DNA of 64,000 nt. It comes from an uncultured Alphaproteobacteria bacterium (GTDB lineage: Bacteria > Pseudomonadota > Alphaproteobacteria > RF32 > CAG-239). Positions 32,265 through 40,765 of the stretch are shown one piece after another. Every line of letters starts with the position of its first letter. Within the stretch, counting starts at the first letter, position 1. A program made the position numbers and the translations under genes. The notes below the pieces were generated by a model, which had not been told where the DNA came from, ran no database searches, and was given only the letters and a program-made list of their open reading frames with translations. The DNA is taken from assembly GCA_944392235.1 (NCBI GenBank), contig CALXVZ010000001.1:145059-209058 (forward strand). The letters are read 5' to 3'.

Positions 32265-33283
32265 ATTTTCATCACTTCATTATAAAATCTGAACCACAGT
32301 TCTTTGAGATATTTCGGTTGATAATTATCTTGCCATGGCTTATCGCCGGCATAGTGTATTATTGTTGAATTTTCGTAAATATTAAATGTTCTATCTGGTA
32401 ATTCTTCTCCAAAGAATTGTTTTAAAAAGCCTAAATCATCAGCCTCAAAAAATGTGCTTATGCAATTATAACGATATGACATCAGCTTTAACTTATCTCC
32501 AAATACAACATTTAATACATCTTGATCTCCATAGAAATCTTCGTGAGTTTTAATGTATTCTTCCAACTGTGATATAATATTGTCATCCCTCTGTTTTTTC
32601 AGATTATAAAGCATTACACCACTATTAAAATAGAATCCTCTTTTATCTAATCCCATTTCTTTCATTTCTTTTGGAAATCTGTAGTATATTCCGTCTTTTG
32701 ATACAGATGCGTATTCATTGGTTATATCTATATTATACAACTCACTTAAATCTTTTAAAACTATTGTGTCTCCATCCATATAAATCACTTTATCTAACTC
32801 TTTTAATGTTTGTGGCAAATATATCTTATGCATGCCAACTTTATACTGTAAAAATCTTTGCATATTCTCATATGGAATATTTAACTCTTGTTGTGGAATT
32901 AATGTTACCTTTACTGTCTTTGGAGATAGTTTTTGTAAATTATATAAAATACCTTCATCGGACTTTGTTATATTTTCTGTAATTATGTAGAAATGATATA
33001 TTGTTTCTGGACACTTATTCTTTATTGCTGAATACATGGATACAGCTGTTGGTGTTACATAACGAGAATCCGTTATCAAGGTAATATTTATTACATCTCC
33101 TTTGGTGTCACACTTGTTGGGTTGAATTTTAATTAACTCAGAACTTGTTACCGTTGTTATCGCATCCTTTTGTTCTTGTTTTCGTTGCTCAGGCTTATAT
33201 TCTCCGTAAAACATGCAGCAAAGAACTATACCTATCGCACTAAGCAATAATATTAATGTTATATAAAAAAACTTTTTTGACAT
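32261..33283 (-). CDS. GT8-family glycosyltransferase, tandem paralogue
   Basis: This 340-residue paralogue has a membrane segment at about 6-28, a 40-residue linker and a GT8 domain with VIYMDGDTIVLKDLSELY (D-x-D near residue 172), FYFNSGVMLYNLKKQR, FYGDQDVLNVVFGDK and IIHYAGDKPW. It resembles the downstream GT8 protein over the entire catalytic domain, pointing to a gene duplication. The two coding regions overlap by 4 bases, so they are probably made together and may add consecutive sugars to one surface glycan. AGGAG lies a few bases upstream of the start. Confidence 0.92.
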   Translation of the reverse strand: MSKKFFYITLILLLSAIGIVLCCMFYGEYKPEQRKQEQKDAITTVTSSELIKIQPNKCDTKGDVINITLITDSRYVTPTAVSMYSAIKNKCPETIYHFYIITENITKSDEGILYNLQKLSPKTVKVTLIPQQELNIPYENMQRFLQYKVGMHKIYLPQTLKELDKVIYMDGDTIVLKDLSELYNIDITNEYASVSKDGIYYRFPKEMKEMGLDKRGFYFNSGVMLYNLKKQRDDNIISQLEEYIKTHEDFYGDQDVLNVVFGDKLKLMSYRYNCISTFFEADDLGFLKQFFGEELPDRTFNIYENSTIIHYAGDKPWQDNYQPKYLKELWFRFYNEVMKI

Positions 33284-33412
33284 TATGCATATTCTCCTTC
33301 TCTTATCTTAAAAACAAAATTGTTAATTATTCGTGGATAATTTTTTTTCTTTATATAAAATCGCATAAATATTGTATACCTTACTTTTATATTTTAGAGA
33401 AAGGGATTTATT

Positions 33413-33907
33413 ATGAAAAAAAGAATTGCATATTTCATCGCTACCTATTTAGGACTTGGTTTTTCTAAATTTGCACCTGGAACCGTTGGTTCTTTAGGTT
33501 CCCTTCCTCTCGCTTATGGATTAGTTTATTTTGGGGGATTTTATGCTCTTATCTCTGCCGCAATACTGATTTTTTTCCTTGGTGTTTGGGCAACCGATAT
33601 TGTTATAAAAGATTCCGGCGATGATGATCCTTCCAAGGTTGTTATTGATGAAACTGTTGGACAACTCCTTACTTTCTCATTTGTGGCTTATATGGCTCCG
33701 GAATATCTACTCGGTATGAATGCTCTTCTTTTTTACGTAGCCGGCTTTGCTTTTTTCCGCTTTTTTGACATTCTTAAAATGGGACCTGTTAAATATGCTG
33801 ATACTAAAATAAAAAATGCTTATGGGGTTATGCTTGATGATGTTTTTGCAGGAATTTTTGCCTCTATTGCGTTATTAGCTGTATTGTGTTATATTGTAAA
33901 TCGTTAA
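33413..33907 (+). CDS. pgpA: Phosphatidylglycerophosphatase A
   Basis: PgpA dephosphorylates phosphatidylglycerophosphate to phosphatidylglycerol in the inner membrane. The 164-residue protein shows the family landmarks: GLGFSKFAPGTVGSLGSLPLAY near residue 16, DPSKVVIDETVGQLL near residue 75, FRFFDILKMGPVKYAD and a late GVMLDDVFAGIFA. Several hydrophobic segments fit an integral membrane enzyme. AAAGGGAT lies before the ATG. Confidence 0.95.
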   Translation: MKKRIAYFIATYLGLGFSKFAPGTVGSLGSLPLAYGLVYFGGFYALISAAILIFFLGVWATDIVIKDSGDDDPSKVVIDETVGQLLTFSFVAYMAPEYLLGMNALLFYVAGFAFFRFFDILKMGPVKYADTKIKNAYGVMLDDVFAGIFASIALLAVLCYIVNR

Positions 33908-33954
33908 GAGTTAAGCCGCACTCTATGGTTTACCTATAAAATTGTTCTATATTT

Positions 33955-34161
33955 TTAGTCTTTGTTTTTTGCTTTGGATGTTCTGAATACATTATTTTTT
34001 TCAAAATCAAATAACCCTTCTCTAACTAGCTGTTTCGCTTTTTGAGTATGGGGATATTTACTTAAATTATATAGCAAATCTAGAAATAAGCGGTTTGTAT
34101 ATTTTACTTCAGATAAATTGATTTCTTTATCCTTTTGAGGAACATCTTCTTTTTTTATCAT
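33955..34161 (-). CDS. Small protein of unknown function
   Basis: This 68-residue protein is not recognised. It is charged, probably helical in the middle (LFLDLLYNLSKYPHTQKAKQLVREGLF) and has no signal peptide. AAAGGA lies 9 bases before the ATG. It follows the ABC-F gene by 31 bases on the same strand and is probably cotranscribed with it. Confidence 0.55.
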   Translation of the reverse strand: MIKKEDVPQKDKEINLSEVKYTNRLFLDLLYNLSKYPHTQKAKQLVREGLFDFEKNNVFRTSKAKNKD

Positions 34162-34192
34162 TGTTTTTTTCCTTTAGTTAAGAGCTTATAGC

Positions 34193-36031
34193 TTAACCCT
34201 TGTTTGCTATATAACTCTTTTTCATTTCTATTTCTAGCCACTTATTCTCTTTTTCGTCCCTTTCTGCTTTAATTTTTTCTAATTTCTCAATTATATTATA
34301 ATATTTTCCCTCATCTTTGCTATATAATTCTGGATCTGCCAATTCTTGCTCCATTATTTTTATCTCGTTTTCTAGCGCTTCTATTTCTGATGGCAATATT
34401 TCATATAATCTCTGCTCTTTATAGCTCAACTTTGTTGGCTTATTTTCTATATATGCAACACTCTTCTCTTTTATGATTTCTTTTTTATTTTCAACTTCTT
34501 CTGTTTTTTTCTTATCTGAGGATTTATTGGGCTCTATATACTTCTTATACAGCTCCTCATAATTTCCTATATGCTCTATAATACTTCCGTCTCCACGCAT
34601 ATACAGCATTGATGTTGTTATTTTATTTAAAAAATCTCTATCGTGACTTACTAAAAGTATTGTTCCTTGATATTCATCCAGCACTTCTTGCAGTAAATCC
34701 AATGTATCCATATCTAAGTCATTTGTCGGCTCATCTAATACTAAAAAATTTGATTCTTTTGCCAAGGATAAAGCAAGCATTAATCTATTTTTTTCTCCGC
34801 CAGACAAACATGATACCGGACTTTGTGCTTGTTCAGGAGTAAATAAAAAATCTTTTAAATAGGCTATTACATGACGATAGTGACCTCTTACATAAATATG
34901 ATCCCCCTCTCCACATAATGTTCTCCATAGCGTCTTTGTCGGATCTAATATTGTTCGGTTTTGGTCAAAATACGCCATCTCTAAATTTTTCCCTATACGA
35001 ACAAAGCCACTATCTGGTGACATATTTTGTGTTAATAATTTTATTAGCGTTGTTTTCCCTGAACCATTTGGTCCAACAATCCCTATTCTATTCCCCTTCA
35101 ATACCCTTATCGAAAAATCTTTTACAACCTCACGCGCTCCAAAACTTTTGGATATGTGCTTTGCCTCAATTACTAATTTCGACTGAAGATTTCCTTCTTT
35201 TATTTCTAAATCTATATTTCCTGTGCGTTTTATTTGTTCTTTTCGTTCTTGACGTAACTGCTGCAATCTTCTCAAACGGCCTTGATTGCGACGACGCCTG
35301 GCTGTTACTCCTTTATGAAGCCATTCTGTTTCCTCTTCTATTTTCTTATTGAGATTTTTTTCTTTTATGATTTCTTGATTTATGATTTCATCTTGCCATT
35401 CTTCAAACTTGGAAAAACCTTCTTCGTTTGAATGAACTATTCCCCTATCCAACCATAATGTTTTATTTGATATATGTGTTAAAAAACTTCGATCATGGCT
35501 TATGACCACAACAGCTCCTTGGAAATATTTTACAATCTCCTCTAACTTTTCTATTGTCGTAATATCCAAATGGTTTGTTGGTTCATCCAGTAGCATTATA
35601 TCCGGTTCAGATATCAGGGCTTTAGCTAGTGCCGCTTTCTTTAATTCCCCTCCTGATGCCGTTTCTGGGGAAACATCCTTTCTTATTTCTAGACGATCTG
35701 ACCATATATCTGCTTTATATCTTTGATTTTCTCTTTCTTCCTCTGGTAACCCTGACAGCACAACCTCTTCCAATGTCTTATATGATGAGAAATCTCCAGC
35801 TTGTTCCATGTAACTTATTCTTATTCCCGGTTGTATAAAAATTTCACCATTGTCAGGATGTTGAAGCCCCGATATCACTTTTAGTAATGTCGATTTACCA
35901 CATCCATTACGACCAACCAGGCATATTTTATCTCCTCGGCTGATATTTAAACTTACTGATGTGAATAAGGGACGTAATCCAAATGTTAAACTGATCTCTC
36001 GTAATGAATATATAGGTGCTTCTTTTACCAT
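34193..36031 (-). CDS. ABC-F ATPase, Uup-like
   Basis: The 612-residue soluble protein has two ABC domains in tandem. The first has GRNGCGKSTLLK, ASGGELKKAALAKAL and IMLLDEPTNHLD; the second has GPNGSGKTTLIK, LSGGEKNRLMLALSL and FLVLDEPTNDLD. A P-site tRNA interaction linker rich in Arg lies between them (RRRRNQGRLRRLQQLRQERK region near 245-265). A C-terminal coiled coil (about 535-605) is typical of Uup. ABC-F proteins act on ribosomes; Uup also affects precise transposon excision and DNA branch handling. Absence of membrane segments rules out a transporter. Confidence 0.93.
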   Translation of the reverse strand: MVKEAPIYSLREISLTFGLRPLFTSVSLNISRGDKICLVGRNGCGKSTLLKVISGLQHPDNGEIFIQPGIRISYMEQAGDFSSYKTLEEVVLSGLPEEERENQRYKADIWSDRLEIRKDVSPETASGGELKKAALAKALISEPDIMLLDEPTNHLDITTIEKLEEIVKYFQGAVVVISHDRSFLTHISNKTLWLDRGIVHSNEEGFSKFEEWQDEIINQEIIKEKNLNKKIEEETEWLHKGVTARRRRNQGRLRRLQQLRQERKEQIKRTGNIDLEIKEGNLQSKLVIEAKHISKSFGAREVVKDFSIRVLKGNRIGIVGPNGSGKTTLIKLLTQNMSPDSGFVRIGKNLEMAYFDQNRTILDPTKTLWRTLCGEGDHIYVRGHYRHVIAYLKDFLFTPEQAQSPVSCLSGGEKNRLMLALSLAKESNFLVLDEPTNDLDMDTLDLLQEVLDEYQGTILLVSHDRDFLNKITTSMLYMRGDGSIIEHIGNYEELYKKYIEPNKSSDKKKTEEVENKKEIIKEKSVAYIENKPTKLSYKEQRLYEILPSEIEALENEIKIMEQELADPELYSKDEGKYYNIIEKLEKIKAERDEKENKWLEIEMKKSYIANKG

Positions 36032-36180
36032 CTTCTTTTTTTACTTTATATTAGGATATCTTTAGGTTTAAAATTTACAATCTGTTTTTTATATCTTATT
36101 CTTCGTTATACTTTGTTTTTTCTTGAAAGCAATATTTTTTTACTATATTTTATTGCTGTATTTTGTTTAGGAGTTTTTTT

Positions 36181-37305
36181 ATGAAAATGTCTACTTGGAG
36201 AGTAGCTTTGTGCAGCTTTATGATTATATCCTCTGCTTATGCTCAAAATCTTTATTCTTCTGCTGCTTCTACTGAAATTGTTTCTCATAGCCGTAGCAAA
36301 GCTACTGTCACTAAAACAGATAAATTCACCTCTATGTCAGGAAAATCTTTTGATGAAAGTAATAACACCATATCTTCTAAACAGATCTCAATTGAAGATT
36401 TATTAGCTAAAGCAGAACAAGGTGATGTCGATGCTCAATTAGATTTAGGATATAATTATCTTTATGGTGTTAATGGTGTCAATACTGACTATGAAAAAGC
36501 TCTTCATTTCTATAAACTTGCTGCAGAACAAAAGAATCCTACAGCTCTTAATAATCTTGGCAGCCTTTATTTTAGTGGCTTAGGAACAAACATTGATTAC
36601 TCTTTGGCTATTAAGTATTTTGATAAAGCGGCTCAATTGGGAAGTAACGATGCCGCAGTTAATTTGGCTATTATTTATTTAGGTTCTGCTCAGGATACAA
36701 AATCTGCTGCAGATTTAGAAAAAGCTTTTCAACTTCTTGAACAAGCCAAATCTACTAATAATTCAGCAAAATTTTTATTAGGATATGCTTACTATAAAGG
36801 TGTTTTTGTAGATACTGATTTTAATAAGGCTTTTCAACTTATTAAAACTGCTGCTGATGCTCAATATGATGAAGCTCAATTTACTTTGGCTCAATTGTAT
36901 ATTGAAGGAAGCGGAACTCCTAAAAATTATAACAAGGCTATTCAATATCTTCAAAATGCTGCTGAACAAGGTTATCCTGAAGCTCTTATGCTCTTAGCTG
37001 ATATTTATACTGAAGGAAAAATATATAATGAAAATATTAAACAAGCTTATATTTTGTATAATTTAGCTTCTGTCTTAAATATCAATGATGCTGCAGATAA
37101 ACGCGATGAACTTGAAAAAAGACTTGGTATTGATGATATACTATCTGTTCAAAAGGAAACGGAAAATTATCAGTTTAAACCTTCTGAATTGACACAGTTT
37201 ATTCGTAAAACTTTTGGAAATTCTTTGCACCTTTTTATTGATGCTAATACGAACTTTAAAGCTCATAAAAAAAATTCTAACAATTTAAATGCTGGAGATA
37301 AATAA
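36181..37305 (+). CDS. Secreted Sel1-repeat protein
   Basis: I use ATG 36181, which follows TAGGAG by 7 bases, rather than an in-frame TTG at 36163. The 374-residue product has a signal peptide (about 1-20, ending SSAYA). About six Sel1/TPR-like repeats of 36 residues span about 70-290, for example ALHFYKLAAEQKNPTALNNLGSLYFSGLG and AIQYLQNAAEQGYPEALMLLADIYTEG. Sel1 repeats make helical solenoids that bind proteins, often in envelope signalling or peptidoglycan-related complexes. The next gene starts directly after the stop codon, so the two are translated as a unit. Confidence 0.88.
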   Translation: MKMSTWRVALCSFMIISSAYAQNLYSSAASTEIVSHSRSKATVTKTDKFTSMSGKSFDESNNTISSKQISIEDLLAKAEQGDVDAQLDLGYNYLYGVNGVNTDYEKALHFYKLAAEQKNPTALNNLGSLYFSGLGTNIDYSLAIKYFDKAAQLGSNDAAVNLAIIYLGSAQDTKSAADLEKAFQLLEQAKSTNNSAKFLLGYAYYKGVFVDTDFNKAFQLIKTAADAQYDEAQFTLAQLYIEGSGTPKNYNKAIQYLQNAAEQGYPEALMLLADIYTEGKIYNENIKQAYILYNLASVLNINDAADKRDELEKRLGIDDILSVQKETENYQFKPSELTQFIRKTFGNSLHLFIDANTNFKAHKKNSNNLNAGDK

Positions 37306-38244
37306 GTGAAAAATTCATCACTACTTAATAAAATTGTTTCTTGGTTAGGAATATTCTTCTTTCTACTTGCCGCCTATATGATTTATCGGCAGCTTTCTAA
37401 GTATTCTCTTGATGAGCTGAAAAATGCTTTACTTAGTATTCCTCTTGATAATCTTCTTTATGCTCTTTCTGCTTCTTTTATCGGATATGTTGCTCTGTCA
37501 ACCTACGATTATCTTGCTCTTAAATATATTAAGAAAAAACTTGCGGCTTGGAAATGGATTTTAACCGGTTTTGTGGGGTTTTCTATCAGTAATAATGCCG
37601 GTCATGCTATTGTTTCTGGTGGGACTGTTCGGTATCGTTTTTACTCTCGTTGGGGAATTTGCCCTGGTGATATTGTTAAAATGGTTACTTTTTCCGGCTT
37701 CACTTATCTTGTAGCTTGCTTCTTCCTTATTATTGTAGGATATATTCTTACTCCCGAACATGCTTTCGGTGGCAATGATTCTACTCAAATGTCTACTTTT
37801 ATCACTATGGTTCTTTCTGTTATCGGCTTAGCTATCTATCTTTGGGCTAGTGTTTACTACAAAAAAGATTTAGTAATTAAAGGCGTTGATTTTAAAATGC
37901 CTAACCTTAAACTTGCTCTTGAACAAGTCTTTATCGGTAGTATTGATATTGTTATGGCTTCGTTGGTACTTTACTCTGTTCTTATTTGTTTTGTAGATAT
38001 TGATTTTGTTACTTTTATGGGAGCTTTTATTATTGCTCAGGTTTTAGGGGTATATAGTCAAGTTCCTGGCGGACTTGGTGTGTTTGAGCTCGTTTTTTCA
38101 AATATTCTTCCTGGACAAGATAATCAAGCTATCCTATTTGGAGCTCTTATCGCTTATCGCATTATCTATTATCTGCTTCCTCTAATCTTATCAGGTATTG
38201 TGCTTTTCTGTTATGAGTTTTTTAAATCGAATAATGATGCTTGA
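37306..38244 (+). CDS. UPF0104 / LPG_synthase_TM family membrane protein
   Basis: The 312-residue polytopic protein starts with GTG directly after the Sel1 gene stop; GGAG lies inside the end of that gene. It shows the UPF0104 landmarks: SNNAGHAIVSGGTVRYRFYSRWG near residue 92, and a late SQVPGGLGVFELVF with eight or so membrane helices. The fold is that of the flippase half of MprF, and free-standing members are thought to move lipids or lipid-linked sugars across the inner membrane. No synthase domain is attached. Tight coupling to the secreted Sel1 protein suggests a shared envelope task. Confidence 0.88.
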   Translation: MKNSSLLNKIVSWLGIFFFLLAAYMIYRQLSKYSLDELKNALLSIPLDNLLYALSASFIGYVALSTYDYLALKYIKKKLAAWKWILTGFVGFSISNNAGHAIVSGGTVRYRFYSRWGICPGDIVKMVTFSGFTYLVACFFLIIVGYILTPEHAFGGNDSTQMSTFITMVLSVIGLAIYLWASVYYKKDLVIKGVDFKMPNLKLALEQVFIGSIDIVMASLVLYSVLICFVDIDFVTFMGAFIIAQVLGVYSQVPGGLGVFELVFSNILPGQDNQAILFGALIAYRIIYYLLPLILSGIVLFCYEFFKSNNDA

Positions 38245-38252
38245 TTTTCATG

Positions 38253-38281
38253 TTGACTACATTGTAAAAAATTGGTATACT
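38253..38281 (+). promoter_or_regulatory. Sigma70-type promoter
   Basis: TTGACT (38253-38258) and TATACT (38276-38281) lie exactly 17 bases apart, 37 bases before the start of the HExxH protein gene. It is one of the best promoters in the window. Confidence 0.75.
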
Positions 38282-38318
38282 GTTTTATATTATAAGTTAT
38301 GTTTTTAGGATTTTAGGT

Positions 38319-39863
38319 ATGTCTTCTGTGGATGATATTAAACGAAGAGCTAGAGTTGCAGCTATGGTGGTTACTTTAACCAGTGCTCCTGTTGCACAAG
38401 TATCCGGACAGAATGTAAATTCTTCTGAAGATGATTCTGTTCGTGTTGAGCTTGCTAATGATGCTAGGCGTGCTGATATTATTCGCGATGACCCTGAAAT
38501 TTATCTTGAAGCTAGAAACAATATTGCAAATGGTTTAGCAGAACAACTTCATTCTCCTGTTACTGAACAAAATCAAACTGTTTCTATTGATGAAACTGTT
38601 ATAGGTCCTTTTCCGGGCTTTGTGGTTCTTGGTGATGCAGATAAAGATTATAAAGAATATGTTTCTAATCTTAATTCACAGCATGCTGATATCGTCCGTC
38701 CTTCAATGAATGTAAATGATAGGCAAGAATTAGACGGAGGTGTTTCTATGGCAAGATTCTCTGAAGAAGATAAAAAAGTTTATATGCCTTTATGGAATAT
38801 TTCTGAAGATGTGAGACAATATTTGAGTACACTTTCTCCCTCTTGGGGAACTAAATTAATGTTCGGTGAAACTTCTGCTGAAATAGCAGCAATGCATCAT
38901 GAAGAAACTCATTTTCTTCATGATTTAAGAGGGCAAATTGATACAGAAAAACGAAATAACCAAACAGCTGATATGCTATTTGAAAAAGATTATACTACAG
39001 AAAAAGTTGCATATAGTGTTCAATGTCTGGCTCTTGCTAATATTTGGAAAAATTGTAAAGATGCCGGTATTGAAATTCTTGAATGTAATGGAAGATCTGT
39101 TCCATTAAATGATATTCTTTCTCAAGTTCCTGGACTTAGTGACTGTCTTAATAAACATGGTTTTGATCCTAGCTCTCCGGAATCTTTATCTAAGGTTATT
39201 CATCTTGCATCAGAACATTGGGATAAAGAATATAAATCCGCTTATACTGAGGGGCAATTCACAAGATCAGCAGAATCTGCAAAATTTGAAAATATTATGG
39301 ACCAAATTGTGGCGGCTCGTGAACATAAACAAATCTTAGATGATATGACTAGAAATTTAGATATTGGTTATGGGCAGAAGATTGATCTTCCTGATGATTG
39401 TAAACAACTTATGTTTGCTTCTACTGATGTTGTGCAAAATACGACCGGTAACATATCATCCTTTTCCGCTTCTACTGAAGGATTACTTAATATTGATAAA
39501 TATTTAGATGAAATCGGTCTTAAATCTGATAAAGAAAAAGGAGAATACTTAAAGGAGCAATATAACAATATTATTAATCGTTCTCCTGATGCTGATTTGA
39601 AATTGAAAAATTTAATGCTTGCTTGCTCTAATGATAAAAATAATCAAATTTATTATTCTGATGGCCTTCAAGAAAGTAATATACACGGCATTCAAACTGT
39701 TTCTAACGATTTAGGAAAAACAACCTATCCCTTGAGCCTTTTAGATGAGAGAATTCCTGATAATCCTCAAAATGCTAATGCCTTAAATAACCAAAAGTCA
39801 GCAACTACGAAAACATTGTCTCCTGCTGAAATGGCGGCATTTTTACAACATCAAGGTAGATAA
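38319..39863 (+). CDS. Probable secreted protein with HExxH metallopeptidase motif
   Basis: I do not recognise the family of this 514-residue protein. Residues 8-27 are a basic then hydrophobic stretch (RRARVAAMVVTLTSAPVAQV), a possible signal peptide. Residues 194-198 read HEETH, the zincin HExxH motif, inside AAMHHEETHFLHDL, where flanking hydrophobic and acidic residues fit an active-site helix. Glu228 in TTEKVAYSVQ, 30 residues further on, could be a third zinc ligand of the gluzincin kind. The remainder is acidic and helical with no named domain, ending in Gln-rich sequence. It has its own strong promoter. Peptidase activity is inferred from the motif only. Confidence 0.7.
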   Translation: MSSVDDIKRRARVAAMVVTLTSAPVAQVSGQNVNSSEDDSVRVELANDARRADIIRDDPEIYLEARNNIANGLAEQLHSPVTEQNQTVSIDETVIGPFPGFVVLGDADKDYKEYVSNLNSQHADIVRPSMNVNDRQELDGGVSMARFSEEDKKVYMPLWNISEDVRQYLSTLSPSWGTKLMFGETSAEIAAMHHEETHFLHDLRGQIDTEKRNNQTADMLFEKDYTTEKVAYSVQCLALANIWKNCKDAGIEILECNGRSVPLNDILSQVPGLSDCLNKHGFDPSSPESLSKVIHLASEHWDKEYKSAYTEGQFTRSAESAKFENIMDQIVAAREHKQILDDMTRNLDIGYGQKIDLPDDCKQLMFASTDVVQNTTGNISSFSASTEGLLNIDKYLDEIGLKSDKEKGEYLKEQYNNIINRSPDADLKLKNLMLACSNDKNNQIYYSDGLQESNIHGIQTVSNDLGKTTYPLSLLDERIPDNPQNANALNNQKSATTKTLSPAEMAAFLQHQGR

Positions 39864-39868
39864 TTGTT

Positions 39869-40291
39869 TTATAGATCTGATGTGCAATGTGGACATTTTA
39901 TCGCTTTAGCTGGAATTTCTGAGCAACAATATGGACATTCTTTTACATCCTTACTCTCTGTTTTCTCGGCTTTTATTATCTTCTCTTGGAATTTATTAAT
40001 TCCTTTTATTAAAATAAATACAGCAAAAGCAACTATTACAAAACTTATAAGAGAATTAATAAATAACCCGTAATTTATTGTTACAGGATTTTCTCCTGAT
40101 GTTAGTGCTATTTTTAAATCTGAAAAATCAACCTTGCCCAATATTAATCCTATCGGAGGCATAAGTATATCTTTTACTAAAGAATCTACAATTTTTCCAA
40201 AAGAGGCTCCTATTATTATACCTATTGCCATATCAATAACATTGCCTCGCATCGCCAATTTCTTAAATTCGCTTATAAAATCTTTTATCAT
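39869..40291 (-). CDS. mscL: Large-conductance mechanosensitive channel MscL with C-terminal zinc ribbon
   Basis: The 140-residue protein starts with the MscL N-terminal helix and TM1: [46 protein letters not shown]2 lies near 72-95. MscL opens under membrane tension to release solutes after osmotic downshift. The last 25 residues form a CPYC...CPHC zinc ribbon ([19 protein letters not shown]), an extra found in a subset of MscL proteins. GGAGAG precedes the ATG. The gene is convergent with the HExxH protein gene, their stop codons lying five bases apart. Confidence 0.95.
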   Translation of the reverse strand: MIKDFISEFKKLAMRGNVIDMAIGIIIGASFGKIVDSLVKDILMPPIGLILGKVDFSDLKIALTSGENPVTINYGLFINSLISFVIVAFAVFILIKGINKFQEKIIKAEKTESKDVKECPYCCSEIPAKAIKCPHCTSDL

Positions 40292-40320
40292 ATTCTCTCC
40301 TATAAAATATTCTCTCTTAT

Positions 40321-40360
40321 AAAAAAAATCCCTATCTCAATCAGATAAGGATCTCTTTTT
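40321..40360 (-). terminator. Terminator of the rimP-nusA-infB-rbfA operon
   Basis: On the minus strand ATCCTTATCT pairs with AGATAGGGAT through 10 bp (one G-T pair) and runs into eight T residues. It begins directly after the rbfA stop and precedes mscL. Confidence 0.85.
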
Positions 40361-40753
40361 TTAATCTTTTGCCTCTAAATCTTTTGCCACCTTCGGATCG
40401 CGAAGTAACTTCTCTATTTTATCTACCTCTTCAAATGATGTATCCATTCGAAAGTTTATATCTGGCGTATAGCGAAGTTTTAATTTTGATGCAATGAGCT
40501 TTTTCATACCCCATGTTTCCGCATTCAAATCATCCTCAATCTGTCCGAGATTTTGACCATTTAATGTCATAAAATATACGGTACAATATTTTAAATCCGG
40601 AGAAACATCTACATCTGTGATTGTTACCAAATTATCCAATATTAAAGGATTGCGGACTTCTCCTTTTTCCAAAGCTCCCGCTATAATTTTTTTTATTTCT
40701 TGCCCTACCCGAAGTTGGCGTTGACTTGGTTCTTTACTACTTCTTATCACCAT
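40361..40753 (-). CDS. rbfA: Ribosome-binding factor A
   Basis: The 130-residue protein is RbfA, a 30S maturation and cold-adaptation factor with a KH-like fold. Landmarks are SQRQLRVGQEIKKIIAGAL at the start, ITDVDVSPDLKYCTVYFMTL in the middle and KLRYTPDINFRMDTSFEEVDKIEKLL at the end. It is the last gene of the rimP-nusA-ylxR-infB operon. AAAGGAG lies before the ATG, and a terminator follows immediately. Confidence 0.97.
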   Translation of the reverse strand: MVIRSSKEPSQRQLRVGQEIKKIIAGALEKGEVRNPLILDNLVTITDVDVSPDLKYCTVYFMTLNGQNLGQIEDDLNAETWGMKKLIASKLKLRYTPDINFRMDTSFEEVDKIEKLLRDPKVAKDLEAKD

Positions 40754-40765
40754 TTCTTTCTCCTT

